64,000 bases of DNA from Devosia neptuniae (GTDB taxonomy: Bacteria > Pseudomonadota > Alphaproteobacteria > Rhizobiales > Devosiaceae): assembly GCF_025452235.1 (NCBI RefSeq), contig NZ_CP104965.1:1651001-1715000 (forward strand). The letters run 5' to 3'. Below are positions 43,238 through 51,465 of the stretch, one piece after another (the first letter of the stretch is position 1; every line of letters begins with the position of its first letter). The position numbers and the translations under genes are program-made. The notes beneath the pieces are model-generated. The model saw nothing but the letters and a program-made list of their open reading frames with translations, was not told the DNA's origin and searched no databases.

Positions 43238-43294
43238 ATGACTTATATCATTGAACAGACGGGCGCCGCGCGGGCGCCAAGGACGGTTCTGTGA
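43238..43294 (+). other. Possible 18-codon ORF coupled to the DUF1178 gene
   Basis: ATG at 43238, 5 nt after the nitrilase stop, opens a peptide MTYIIEQTGAARAPRTVL whose TGA overlaps the GTG start of the DUF1178 gene (GTGA at 43291-43294). It may bridge translation between the two genes. Chance is an alternative. Confidence 0.3.
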
Positions 43295-43716
43295 TTCAGT
43301 ATTCCCTCAATTGCGATAAGGGCCACCATTACGACGCGTGGTTCAGGAACGCGGCGGCCTTCGACGAACAGCAAGCGCGCGGCATCGTCAGCTGCGCCGT
43401 ATGTGGTTCGGACAAGGTCAGCAAGGCGCCCATGGCGCCGGCCGTGGCGCGTACCGACCAGCAAAAGATTTCCCTCAGCTCCAGCCATCCCGAAGCGGCC
43501 AAATTCCGCGAGCTGCTGCGCGCCTATCGCCAGAAAGTGGTGAGCGAAGCCGATTATGTCGGCGACAAATTTGCCGAAGAAGCGCGCAAGATCCATTTCG
43601 AGGAAGCCGAGGCGCGGGGCATTTACGGTGAGGCCACCCGTGACGAGATGGTTGCACTGGCCGAAGAAGGCATTGAATTCATGCCGCTGCCGGACCTGCC
43701 CGAAGAACACAATTAG
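43291..43716 (+). CDS. DUF1178 family protein
   Basis: A 141-residue protein of unknown function. MIQYSLNCDKGHHYDAWFRNAAAFDEQQARGIVSCAVCGSDKVSKAPMAP is the family opening; Cys8, Cys35 and Cys38 with the flanking His residues suggest a zinc site. The helical C-terminus has the family's EEARKIHFEEAEARGIYGEATRDE motif. GTG at 43291 is fixed by the family N-terminus. In relatives it ends the comF-grxC series and is followed by ubiG; here it is followed by unrelated genes for 6.5 kb. Confidence 0.92.
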   Translation: MIQYSLNCDKGHHYDAWFRNAAAFDEQQARGIVSCAVCGSDKVSKAPMAPAVARTDQQKISLSSSHPEAAKFRELLRAYRQKVVSEADYVGDKFAEEARKIHFEEAEARGIYGEATRDEMVALAEEGIEFMPLPDLPEEHN

Positions 43717-43744
43717 CGCCATCGGCGCCTGATCGAACAATATA

Positions 43745-43773
43745 CCTCACCCCGAGCTTGGCGAAGGGCGAGG
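43745..43773. repeat. Palindromic element after DUF1178
   Basis: CCTCACCCC and GGGCGAGG flank GAGCTTGGCGAA, a widespread intergenic palindrome in alphaproteobacteria. It could serve as a weak terminator; it lacks a T-run. Confidence 0.5.
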
Positions 43774-43848
43774 ACTTGTCGGCATCTTTTCAGTGATGCT
43801 GCCTACCCTTCCGGCGCTGTTCTGGCGCATTCACACGGAGACTTCAAA

Positions 43849-44718
43849 ATGACGAAACTTGACGCAGCTCTTTCGGGCAGCTTTGCCATTGGTGGGGACC
43901 TCAAGGTCAACCGGCTCGGCTTTGGCGCGATGCGCATTACCGGCCCCGGCATCTGGGGGCCGCCCACCGATGTCGAAGAGGCCAAGGCCACGCTACGGCG
44001 ACTGCCGGACCTCAATGTCGATTTTATCGACACGGCAGAAAGCTACGGCCCCTATATCAGCGAAGAGCTGATCGGTGAGGTGCTGGCCCCCTATGCCAAG
44101 GGCACCATCGTCGCCACCAAGGGCGGACTGACCCGCACCGGGCCCAATGAATGGCCGCAACTGGGACGGCCCGAATTCCTGCGGCAGGGTGCGATCCTGA
44201 GCCTGCGCCGGCTCAAGATCGAGCGGATCGATCTGTGGCAGCTGCATCGCATCGACGCCAAGGTGCCGGCCCGCGAGCAGTTCGAGACTATTGCCGAGCT
44301 GCAGAAGGAAGGCATTATCCGCCATGCCGGCCTCAGCCAGGTGAGCGTGGCCGAGATCAAGGAAGCCCAGAAATACTTCAAGGTCACCACGGTTCAGAAC
44401 CTCTACAATTTCGCCAATCGCGAGAGTGAGGATGTGCTCGATTATTGCGAGCAGCAGGGCATCGGCTTCATTCCGTGGTTCCCGCTGGCCGGCGGTGATC
44501 TGGTCGAGGGCCATGCCGAGGCCAAGGCGATCGTCGCCAAGCACAATGCCTCGCCCAGCCAGATCGCGCTGGCCTGGCTGCTCAAGCGCAGCCCGGTCAT
44601 GCTGCCCATTCCGGGCACCGGCAAGGTCAAGCACCTGGAAGACAATGTCGCCGCGGCTGGCATCCAGCTCAGCGACGAGGACTTCGCCACGCTGGACGCC
44701 GTGGCCAGAAAAGGCTGA
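43849..44718 (+). CDS. Aldo/keto reductase
   Basis: A 289-residue NADPH-dependent carbonyl reductase of the AKR fold. The catalytic tetrad is visible as Asp61 (FIDTAESYG), Tyr66, Lys91 (VATKGGL) and His133 (WQLHRID). The C-terminal NADP-binding [23 protein letters not shown] is present. ATG at 43849. Substrate unknown. It opens the segment that separates DUF1178 from ubiG. Confidence 0.93.
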   Translation: MTKLDAALSGSFAIGGDLKVNRLGFGAMRITGPGIWGPPTDVEEAKATLRRLPDLNVDFIDTAESYGPYISEELIGEVLAPYAKGTIVATKGGLTRTGPNEWPQLGRPEFLRQGAILSLRRLKIERIDLWQLHRIDAKVPAREQFETIAELQKEGIIRHAGLSQVSVAEIKEAQKYFKVTTVQNLYNFANRESEDVLDYCEQQGIGFIPWFPLAGGDLVEGHAEAKAIVAKHNASPSQIALAWLLKRSPVMLPIPGTGKVKHLEDNVAAAGIQLSDEDFATLDAVARKG

Positions 44719-44744
44719 TCCAAGCCTGGTTTGAGCTATTCCGG

Positions 44745-44771
44745 GGCCGGCAGCGCAATGCGCTGCCGGCC
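44745..44771 (+). terminator. Long GC hairpin after the aldo/keto reductase gene
   Basis: GGCCGGCAGCG-CAATG-CGCTGCCGGCC is a perfect 11-bp stem 26 bp after the stop, followed by TTGCTCGTTT. A terminator without a full T-run. Confidence 0.6.
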
Positions 44772-44830
44772 TTGCTCGTTTGGGCGAGCAAAAGCGGCTG
44801 TTGCAGTTGTCCGGCAATTTGGGGGGATTA

Positions 44831-44936
44831 GGTCGGTTCGATAGGGAGGGTGGAATCCCCGCTATCGAACCTGACCAACGAGCAATCTTGGCAGACCGCT
44901 CGAGGGCTGAGCGAGCCTCTAGCACGGGTTAGAGGC
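44831..44936. other. Three consecutive hairpins between convergent genes
   Basis: The hairpins are GGTC-GGTTCGATAG with CTATCGAACC-TGACC (44831-44876, one bulge), GCTCG with CGAGC (44898-44916), and GCCTCTA with TAGAGGC (44915-44936). The second and third overlap by 2 nt. It lies between the end of the aldo/keto reductase gene and the end of the convergent glycosyltransferase gene. No coding sequence. Confidence 0.5.
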
Positions 44937-44994
44937 GGTTGTCACGTATTTGTCGTGTTTAACCGCAAGTGCTGGGTGTGCCGGCGGCCTTGGC

Positions 44995-45807
44995 TCACTC
45001 GGCTTTGAAGGGCACGTCGCGCTTGGCGGCGCCCAGGGTCAGGCGTAACCAGACATTGCGCAGCGGCAGGGCAATGTCGCGGGCGACGAAATCGACGAAA
45101 TTGTAATGGGCGCGGCGCCAGAAATTGGCTTTGTCGATGAGGTCGCGGTGCCGGCGAGTGCTTTCGAGGTCGCTGTTGGCGATGCGGTCGGCGCGCTGGC
45201 CGAGCCGATCTTCCTGAACGACCAGGGCGGGCACCAGCTGGCGCACTGTCAGGTCGCGGGCGATCGGGGCATAGGGATTGAACAGGGCCTGATCGGTGAG
45301 GTCGAACAGCACTTCTTCGCCGGCCAGCACCCGCGCCGCACCTTTGCGAGACATGACATAGCCGGCCGCGGCGCCGCCCGTGCTCAACATGCGATGGATG
45401 GCGAACTCGCCGATCTGGGCGTCGCCGCGCGGCAATAGCCGCATGCGCGTATTGGTGGTTTCGAGCCGCAGGATATCGACCTGTGGCGCTGCCTGCTCGA
45501 ATTGCTCCAGCAAGGCCGGCAGCGACGGCGCGAGCACTGCATCGTCTTCGAAGATGGCGGCGTATGGCGCTGGCGTGCTCAGGAATTGGTGCATGGCCTG
45601 CAGGTGGCTCAGGCTACAGGCCAGTTCGCCCTCGCTCTGCCAGGCGTGCTCCGCAGGATTGCAATAGCGTTCCCGTTGCTCGGAGGTGATCGCGTCCGGC
45701 GTCAGCGCCTCGACGCGGTCATGCTCGAGGCCTAAGTCGGCAAAGCGTTGTTCCATAATCGCCCGCCGGTCAGTCCGGCGGGCCAGGTTGATATAATAGC
45801 AGCGCAA
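44995..45807 (-). CDS. Family 25 glycosyltransferase (LPS type)
   Basis: A 270-residue GT25 enzyme of the LPS inner-core type. LRCYYINLARRTDRRAIMEQRF is the family start; SEGELACSLSHLQAMHQFL and IFEDDAVLAPSL with the EDD acidic motif are diagnostic. TTG at 45807 is inferred since homology starts there, 5 nt after the ilvD stop, and no ATG fits. It is probably transcribed with ilvD although the functions are unrelated. Confidence 0.88.
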   Translation of the reverse strand: MRCYYINLARRTDRRAIMEQRFADLGLEHDRVEALTPDAITSEQRERYCNPAEHAWQSEGELACSLSHLQAMHQFLSTPAPYAAIFEDDAVLAPSLPALLEQFEQAAPQVDILRLETTNTRMRLLPRGDAQIGEFAIHRMLSTGGAAAGYVMSRKGAARVLAGEEVLFDLTDQALFNPYAPIARDLTVRQLVPALVVQEDRLGQRADRIANSDLESTRRHRDLIDKANFWRRAHYNFVDFVARDIALPLRNVWLRLTLGAAKRDVPFKAE

Positions 45808-45812
45808 GTGGC

Positions 45813-47657
45813 TTAGAAATCCAGCTTGCCGAGGTCGCGCACGGCGCCGCGGGCGGCTGATGTCGCGAACGCGGCGTAGGCGCGTAGGGCCTGGGTCACA
45901 TTGCGCTTGCGCGGATGGGCGGGTTTCCAACCCAATGCATCCTGGTCGTGGCGGCGCTGGACCAGTTCGTCATCGGTGACCAGCAGCGTGATGGTGCGGT
46001 TGGGGATGTCGATTTCGATCGTGTCGCCTTCGCGGACCAGGCCGATCGTGCCGCCTTCGGCCGCTTCGGGGGAGACATGGCCGATGGAGAGGCCCGAGGT
46101 GCCGCCGGAGAAGCGGCCATCGGTGAGCAAAGCGCAGGCTTTGCCCAGGCCCTTGGATTTCAGATAGCTCGTGGGATAGAGCATTTCCTGCATGCCGGGG
46201 CCGCCGCGTGGGCCTTCGTAGCGGATGACGAGAACGTCGCCCTCCTTGATCTGATTGGAGAGGATCGCCTTGACCGTATCGTCCTGGCTCTCGAAGACGC
46301 GGGCCGGGCCGGTGAATTTGAGGATCGAGTCATCGACGCCGGCCGTCTTCACGATGCAGCCATCGATGGCGATATTGCCCTTGAGCACGGCCAGGCCCCC
46401 ATCCTTGGAGAAGGGGTTTTCGGCCGAGCGGATGACGCCGTTCTGGCGGTCCAGATCAAGTTCGGCCCAGCGGTTGGACTGCGAAAAGGCCTGGGTGGTG
46501 CGCACGCCGCCGGGGGCGGCCATGTAGAATTGGCGCACGCTCTCCGAATTGGTACGGGAAATGTCCCATTTGTCGATGGCATCGCCCATGGTCGCCGCAT
46601 GAACCGTGGGCTCGCTGCGGTTGATCAGGCCGGCGCGGTCGAGCTGGCCGAGAATGGCGAAAATGCCGCCAGCGCGGTGCACGTCTTCCATGTGCACGTC
46701 CGATTTGGCGGGCGCGACCTTGGAGAGCACCGGCACTTTCAGGCTGAGCCGGTTGATGTCGTCCATGGTGAAATCGACGCCGCCTTCATGGGCCGCGGCC
46801 AGGATGTGCAGCACCGTATTGGTCGAGCCGCCCATGGAGATATCGAGTGCCATGGCGTTTTCGAAGGCCGCCTTGGTGGCGATGGAACGCGGCAGCGCCG
46901 AAGCGTCGTCCTGCTCGTACCAGCGCTTGGCCAGATCGACGATCAGGTGACCGGCTTCCTGGAACAGGCGCTTGCGATCGGAGTGCGTTGCCAGGGTCGA
47001 GCCATTGCCGGGCAGGCTGAGGCCGAGCGCTTCGGTGAGGCAATTCATCGAATTGGCGGTGAACATGCCCGAGCACGAGCCGCAAGTGGGGCAGGCGGCC
47101 TCTTCGACGGCCTGCACTTCCGCGTCGGTATAATGATCGTCGGCAGCCATCACCATGGCGTCAACCAGGTCGAGCGCCTGCAGCTTGCCCTTGAGCATGG
47201 CCTTGCCGGCTTCCATCGGGCCGCCCGAGACGAACACCACGGGAATGTTGATGCGCATGGCGGCGTTGAGCATGCCGGGGGTGATCTTGTCGCAATTGGA
47301 AATGCACACCATGGCGTCGGCGCAATGCGCGTTGACCATGTATTCTACCGAGTCGGCGATCAGGTCTCGACTGGGCAGGGAATAGAGCATGCCGTCATGG
47401 CCCATGGCGATGCCGTCATCGACCGCGATGGTGTTGAATTCCTTGGCGACGCCGCCGGCGGCCTCGATCTCGCGCGCCACGAGCTGGCCGAGGTCCTTGA
47501 GATGGACGTGGCCGGGCACGAATTGGGTAAAGCTATTGACCACGGCAATGATGGGCTTGCCGAAATCGCCATCCTTCATGCCCGTTGCCCGCCAGAGCCC
47601 GCGGGCGCCGGCCATGTTGCGGCCATGGGTGGTGGTGCGGGAACGATAGGCAGGCAT
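45813..47657 (-). CDS. ilvD: Dihydroxy-acid dehydratase
   Basis: Dehydrates 2,3-dihydroxy acids to 2-keto acids in valine, isoleucine and leucine synthesis, using an Fe-S cluster. The 614-residue product has [28 protein letters not shown], the cluster cysteine regions [12 protein letters not shown] and [19 protein letters not shown], and [23 protein letters not shown] at 47657 ([20 protein letters not shown]). Upstream DNA holds a perfect palindrome and nested hairpins. Length is standard. Confidence 0.97.
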   Translation of the reverse strand: MPAYRSRTTTHGRNMAGARGLWRATGMKDGDFGKPIIAVVNSFTQFVPGHVHLKDLGQLVAREIEAAGGVAKEFNTIAVDDGIAMGHDGMLYSLPSRDLIADSVEYMVNAHCADAMVCISNCDKITPGMLNAAMRINIPVVFVSGGPMEAGKAMLKGKLQALDLVDAMVMAADDHYTDAEVQAVEEAACPTCGSCSGMFTANSMNCLTEALGLSLPGNGSTLATHSDRKRLFQEAGHLIVDLAKRWYEQDDASALPRSIATKAAFENAMALDISMGGSTNTVLHILAAAHEGGVDFTMDDINRLSLKVPVLSKVAPAKSDVHMEDVHRAGGIFAILGQLDRAGLINRSEPTVHAATMGDAIDKWDISRTNSESVRQFYMAAPGGVRTTQAFSQSNRWAELDLDRQNGVIRSAENPFSKDGGLAVLKGNIAIDGCIVKTAGVDDSILKFTGPARVFESQDDTVKAILSNQIKEGDVLVIRYEGPRGGPGMQEMLYPTSYLKSKGLGKACALLTDGRFSGGTSGLSIGHVSPEAAEGGTIGLVREGDTIEIDIPNRTITLLVTDDELVQRRHDQDALGWKPAHPRKRNVTQALRAYAAFATSAARGAVRDLGKLDF

Positions 47658-47745
47658 GACACTTCCTCGGGCTTGGCGCCGGTTGGGCCGACGATGGTTG
47701 ATCTTCTTTAGACCCATTCCAGGGCAGGATCAATAAAAAACCGTA

Positions 47746-47763
47746 CCGTACCGTACGGTACGG
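47746..47763. promoter_or_regulatory. Perfect 18-bp palindrome, possible operator
   Basis: CCGTACCGTACGGTACGG reads the same on both strands and is preceded by one more CCGTA unit. It lies 89-106 bp before the ilvD start, with an A-run (47735-47740) between. A palindrome this long suggests a binding site for a dimeric regulator; no regulator gene is adjacent. Confidence 0.55.
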
Positions 47764-47838
47764 ATGGGTTTTGATAGTGGATGACGGCGGGCGCATGCGG
47801 AAGCGCCGCCTGATGCGGTTGTCGAACAGACGGACGGA

Positions 47839-47895
47839 CCCCGAGACGGCTTTCGCCTCGTGAGGGATAAAAATGAGACGGAAACCGTCTCGGGG
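47839..47895 (-). promoter_or_regulatory. Competing hairpins upstream of ilvD
   Basis: CCCCGAGACGG (47839-47849) pairs perfectly with CCGTCTCGGGG (47885-47895). The inner part of the latter can instead pair locally with GAGACGG (47875-47881) across an AAA loop. On the minus strand the short hairpin is followed by ATTTTT, giving a terminator-like unit. The two structures exclude each other, and both lie about 180-240 bp upstream of ilvD. Confidence 0.45.
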
Positions 47896-48380
47896 TGCCG
47901 GGACTTTTTCGGACGGCGCGATCGCAGACCCCAGCGTTTGCCGTAGCGCCCGCCCGATTGCCTCGTCCGCTCGACCCGAAGCGGAGCGCGACCTCCCCTC
48001 CCCCGGCTGGCCTCCGGACGCTCGTCGCTGCAGCGCCGCCCGTATCCCGGAAGATGGAGGGAGTATGGGGGAGGTTTGGGGGAGGGGGATAAGTTTGTTG
48101 GGGGGCCGCTGTTTCCTCCAATTATCGTCATCACCCGGCTTGTCCGGGTGATCCATGTCTCAGCGCCAGCGGCAGCATGGATTGCCCGGACGAGCCGGGT
48201 GATGACGGTGGAACTGGCTTTGGGGAGAGGCAATGAATCCCCCTGCCGACCCGAGAAAACAGAGGTTCCCGCTTTCGCGGGAATGACATTGTGGGGTGGC
48301 GAAAGCCACAGGGGGGCAGGAAAGGCCGTGTCCAGTGTGGGGAGAGCGCGCAGCATGGATTCCGGCCTCCGCCGGAATGA

Positions 48381-48659
48381 CATTGTGGGGGGGGGGCGAG
48401 TTGGTGCATGCCACCATTGCTCCCAATATCACCGCATCTCCCTCGGGCTTGACCCGAGGGTCTTTCTCAATCTGGCGCAAGTGACGAGTGGCCCTCGGGT
48501 CAAGCCCGAGGGAGAGCGGTGGGGAGGGGAGATTGGAGACAACCGTTCAGTCCATCGCGGCGTCATTCCGGCGGAGGCCGGAATCCATGCTGAAGATCAT
48601 CCTCAAGCTGGATGCGTGTGGGACGCTACCGACATGGATTCCGGCCTGCGCCGGAATGA
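48381..48659. repeat. Composite repeat unit, copy 1 (279 bp)
   Basis: Begins CATTGTGGGG and runs through ACCATTGCTCCCAATATCAC, the type D palindrome pair and GGGGAGGGGAGATTGGAGA to a type A repeat. It is directly followed by copy 2 in the same orientation. Confidence 0.85.
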
Positions 48660-48943
48660 CATTGTGGGGTGGGGGCGATTGGTGCAGGCTACCATTGCTC
48701 CCAATATCACAGCGTTTCCCTCGGGCTTGACCCGAGGGTCTTTCTCAATCTGGCGCAAGCGGCGAGTGGCCCTCGGGTCAGGCCCGAGAGAGAGCGGTGG
48801 GGAGGGGAGATTGGAGATGGCCCTGGGATCGCTCAATCAACCACGGTCATTCCGGCGCAGGCCGGAATCCATGCTGAAGGCCATCCCGGCGCTGGATGCG
48901 TGTGGTTGGCCACGGACCTGGATTCCGGCCTGCGCCGGAATGA
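48660..48943. repeat. Composite repeat unit, copy 2 (284 bp)
   Basis: A tandem copy of 48381-48659 with the same element order and clear identity, including CTTTCTCAATCTGGCGCAAG. A third partial start, CATTGTGGGTGG, follows at 48944. Confidence 0.85.
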
Positions 48944-49025
48944 CATTGTGGGTGGTACGAGTCCCGAACGAACACTCCCCCTCAGGCCGGAGGGAGGCGA
49001 TGGCGCTGATGGCAGCGTCAAAAAA

Positions 49026-49621
49026 CTAGAACTTGTAGCGCAGGCCCAGGGTGGCGGCGTTGGAGCCGTCTAGATTGGCGATGGTGCTGAAACCGCCGGA
49101 GCGGTGCTGGACGCGGCCGAGCACTTCCCAATTGGGCGCCGCGGCGTGGGAAATGGCGATTTCGGGGCCGAGATAATAAAGGAAGGGGGCGCCATCCTCG
49201 CCATTCTGCTCGGCGCGGGTCGCTTCGGCGCCGATCAGGTCGGTCACCACAGAGAAGCCCCCGTGATCGATGTGGCGATGCGGAAATCGCCCAATTGCCA
49301 GCCATCATAGCGGATCACGGCGCCGGCCCATGCCTCGGCCGAGCTTTTATCGCCAAGGCGGGCGCCGAAACCGGCTTCGACACCGAATTTGAGACCCTGC
49401 GGGACCTGGTGGAAGAATTGCTGATAGCCCATGCCAACGAAGAAATTGCTCTCATAGTTGACGTTCCAGAAGGCCAGGGTGTCCCCGAAATAGCCCTCCG
49501 AAAACGGTCCGCCCATGACGAAGACGTTGCGTTCGACGGAGTCGTTCGCCTCCTGGGCTTGAGCCACAGGAGCAATGCTTGCCAGCAGAGCGCAGGCTAG
49601 GGGCAGGGCGATCTTCAACAC
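49026..49621 (-). pseudogene. Outer-membrane acyloxyacyl-hydrolase-like barrel gene with frameshift
   Basis: A signal peptide (LPLACALLASIAPVAQAQE) leads into FVMGGPFSEGYFGDTLAFWNVNYESNFFVGMGYQQFFHQVPQGLKFGVEAGFGARLG, then WAGAVIRYDGWQLGDFRIATSITG. The frame then stops at TGA (from 49244), but the other frame continues from the same point as GFSVVTDLIGAEATRAE to GGFSTIANLDGSNAATLGLRYKF, ending in Phe like an outer-membrane barrel. The switch is at a run of five C (49258-49262); six would restore one frame of about 198 codons. The start is probably GTG at 49621. It may be a true pseudogene, a phase-variable gene or a sequencing error. It resembles acyloxyacyl hydrolase/PagL-like proteins from memory only. 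Confidence 0.75.
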
Positions 49622-49806
49622 GACGGAAATTCCAGACTGGGTGACGACAGGGCAGGCTGTGCGCGGGCAACAGCTTGCGCCAGCATGCCAAGGTGGCCGC
49701 ACCACATTAAAAAAATGTGTCTAGTGTGGGGCGGAAATGGATTGAACCGCAGTATAGCCGCAAGCGGCCGCGGGGAAGCGGACTTTGTGCAACACTGTCC
49801 TGCGCG

Positions 49807-50247
49807 TCAGTTATTGATGCGGGTGATCAGCCAGGCGCTGGTGCTGCAACTGTCGTCAGAGCAGACATTGGCAAGCCACAAGGCGCCATTGGCAAAGCCT
49901 ACGCCTTCATCGGTGACGATCAGATCGGCATAATCCTGATTGGCGATGGCATCGATGGTTTCAGGCAGCAGCAGGGCATCGAAATTGCCGGTGAAATCCT
50001 GCGGCGTGAAAATGTCGTAGAGCTCGCCATTGGCGGCGACCTCGAAGGGATAGCTGCCCATGTCGGCCAACGTCTGGCTATCACCTTCGGCAAAGGCGGT
50101 GGTGATGGTGGTGAAATAGGCGTCGAAATTGCCTGCCGCTTCGATGCCATAGACGCCTTCAAGGGCGGCGAAGACATCATCGTCGGTTTGGGCGAGGGCG
50201 GGGCTCGCGGCAAAGGCCAGCAGCAGAATGGCAGCAAGAATGCGCAT
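49807..50247 (-). CDS. Small secreted hypothetical protein
   Basis: A 146-residue exported protein. The signal peptide MRILAAILLLAFAASPALA is followed by an acidic mature domain with FNTITTAFAEGDSQTLADMGSYPFEV-like alternation and two cysteines (VCSDDSCSTS) that may form a disulfide. ATG at 50247 has GAGGAG 6 nt upstream. I do not recognise a family. It lies 29 bp downstream of ubiG on the same strand, so it could be in its transcript. Confidence 0.8.
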   Translation of the reverse strand: MRILAAILLLAFAASPALAQTDDDVFAALEGVYGIEAAGNFDAYFTTITTAFAEGDSQTLADMGSYPFEVAANGELYDIFTPQDFTGNFDALLLPETIDAIANQDYADLIVTDEGVGFANGALWLANVCSDDSCSTSAWLITRINN

Positions 50248-50276
50248 GAAATCTCCTCGGATGAGCGAGTCCGGTG

Positions 50277-51014
50277 TCACAAAGGCCGCTCGGCCATGAT
50301 CATATAATTGACGCCCATATCGCGCGAGGCGCGCCATTCGTCGGCCAGCGGGTGATAGACCACGCCAGTTTCCCCGGTGACCTTGAGCCCATTGCGGGTC
50401 AACAGTGCCTTGATCTCGTCGGGGGTGAGGAATTTGTTCCAGTCATGGGTGCCCACCGGCAGCCAGCGCAGCACGCGCTCGGCGCCGATAATCGCCAGGG
50501 CATAAGCGCGGGCGGTGCGATTGAGGGTGGCGGTCAGCATGAGGCCGCCGGGCTTGACCAGATCGGCGCAGCTTTTCATGTAAAGCGGCACGTTATCGAC
50601 ATGCTCGACCACTTCCATATTGAGCACCATGTCGTATTTTTCGCCTGTGGCGGCGAGGGCCTCGCTGGTGGTCGTCTGATAGTCGATATCGAGGCCTGAT
50701 TGCTCGGCATGCAGCTTGGCAATGGTGATATTGCGCTCGGCAGCATCAATGCCGGTGACCGTCGCGCCCAGCCGGGCCAGCGGCTCACAGAGCAGGCCAC
50801 CGCCGCATCCGACATCGAGAATGGTCAGGCCCTCGAAGGGCCGCATGGCGCCGCCATCGCGACCGAAACGGGTCAGCAGATGATCGCGAATATAGGCCAG
50901 GCGCACCGGGCTGAACTTGTGCAGCGGCTTGAACTTGCCCTTAGGGTCCCACCATTCTTCGGCCATCGCGGTAAACTTGGCGATCTCGGCGTCGTTGATG
51001 GTGGTCTGGGTCAT
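50277..51014 (-). CDS. ubiG: Bifunctional 2-polyprenyl-6-hydroxyphenol methylase / 3-demethylubiquinol 3-O-methyltransferase
   Basis: Performs both O-methylations of ubiquinone synthesis with SAM. The 245-residue product has [33 protein letters not shown], the SAM motif [26 protein letters not shown], and [27 protein letters not shown], all UbiG. ATG at 51014 is chosen by homology. It is divergent from the brnTA pair and, beyond it, lysC; in relatives ubiG and lysC are direct neighbours. Confidence 0.96.
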   Translation of the reverse strand: MTQTTINDAEIAKFTAMAEEWWDPKGKFKPLHKFSPVRLAYIRDHLLTRFGRDGGAMRPFEGLTILDVGCGGGLLCEPLARLGATVTGIDAAERNITIAKLHAEQSGLDIDYQTTTSEALAATGEKYDMVLNMEVVEHVDNVPLYMKSCADLVKPGGLMLTATLNRTARAYALAIIGAERVLRWLPVGTHDWNKFLTPDEIKALLTRNGLKVTGETGVVYHPLADEWRASRDMGVNYMIMAERPL

Positions 51015-51080
51015 GGGGCGGCTCCGTTTGGCTCTCCATATGCCCCGTTCGAGGTGAGGCAGGCAAGACGCGTGGGGTCG

Positions 51081-51110
51081 CACTTGAAAAAGTGTACACT
51101 TTGGTGTATT
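51081..51110 (+). promoter_or_regulatory. Operator and predicted promoter of brnTA
   Basis: CACTT (51081), AAGTG (51090) and CACTT (51097) lie in alternating orientation; the central part is the perfect 14-bp palindrome AAAGTGTACACTTT (51089-51102). TTGAAA (51084) and TGTATT (51105) are promoter-like but only 15 nt apart. BrnA proteins repress their own promoter, so these half-sites are the expected target. Confidence 0.65.
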
Positions 51111-51165
51111 GCCTTGACTATTGCTGCGCATGAGTGCGGCCAAACTCAGCTGGGGGGCTGATGGC

Positions 51166-51465
51166 GTGGCAACGCACTTTGAGTGGGATGAGGAAAAAGC
51201 CCGGCTGAATTTCGAAAAGCGCGGGATACGGTTTGAACAGGCAGCATTGATATTCCGGGCTCCTGTTCTTATCGAAAAAGATGAGCGGATTGATTATGGC
51301 GAGGATCGCTACATCGCCACCGGTCTGTCGAAAGACCGCTGCTATGTGGTGATCTATACGCTACGGGGCGATGGACTGCGCCTCATAACGGCTTGGTATG
51401 GAGGTCGACGTGACAGAAGCAAATATCAAGCGTATCTCGCTGGAAGAACTGATCGCTCTGGATAA
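51166..51465 (+). CDS. brnT: BrnT-family type II toxin
   Basis: A 99-residue ribonuclease toxin of the RelE-like fold. [30 protein letters not shown] is the BrnT opening, followed by [48 protein letters not shown], the BrnT core with the conserved Arg cluster. GTG at 51166 is chosen because the family starts at this WDEEK motif and TGGGGGG lies upstream; ATG at 51130 would add an unrelated dozen residues. The antitoxin gene follows, overlapping by 56 bp. It is a small acquired cassette between ubiG and lysC. Confidence 0.9.
   Translation: MATHFEWDEEKARLNFEKRGIRFEQAALIFRAPVLIEKDERIDYGEDRYIATGLSKDRCYVVIYTLRGDGLRLITAWYGGRRDRSKYQAYLAGRTDRSG

Larger units (their letters stand above)
47658..48126. 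other. ilvD upstream region
   Basis: About 470 bp without a gene. From ilvD outward it contains the 18-bp palindrome at 47746-47763 and the nested hairpins at 47839-47895. The rest, to 48126, is G+C-rich with no protein that I recognise. Palindromic repeats continue from 48127 to about 48960. Confidence 0.55.
48127..48960. repeat. Palindromic repeat array
   Basis: In order: an inverted pair TCATCACCCGGCTTGTCC/GGACGAGCCGGGTGATGA (48127-48202), a GTTCCCGCTTTCGCGGGAA unit (about 48270-48288), part of a type A repeat, then type A and type D (CCCTCGGGCTTGACCCGAGG) elements alternating to 48960. Four element families are interleaved. No open frame here is convincing as a gene. Confidence 0.8.

Noticed and set aside
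44831..44876. A tRNA-like element, because GGTTCGAT resembles a T-arm
   Set aside because: No acceptor, D or anticodon stems of the right lengths surround it. The whole stretch folds as one long hairpin.
45915..47711. A 598-residue plus-strand frame opposite ilvD
   Set aside because: Antisense shadow; ilvD is certain on the other strand.
47764..48126. A translated region on the minus strand resembling KVPAPRDGFRLIFIPHEAKAVS
   Set aside because: It runs through hairpin arms and repeats, lacks a start with a ribosome site, and does not resemble a known protein. It looks like repeat-derived open frame.
48127..48960. A CRISPR array
   Set aside because: The repeats are long, palindromic and of several kinds, with irregular spacing. 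There are no uniform short repeats with unique spacers and no cas genes.
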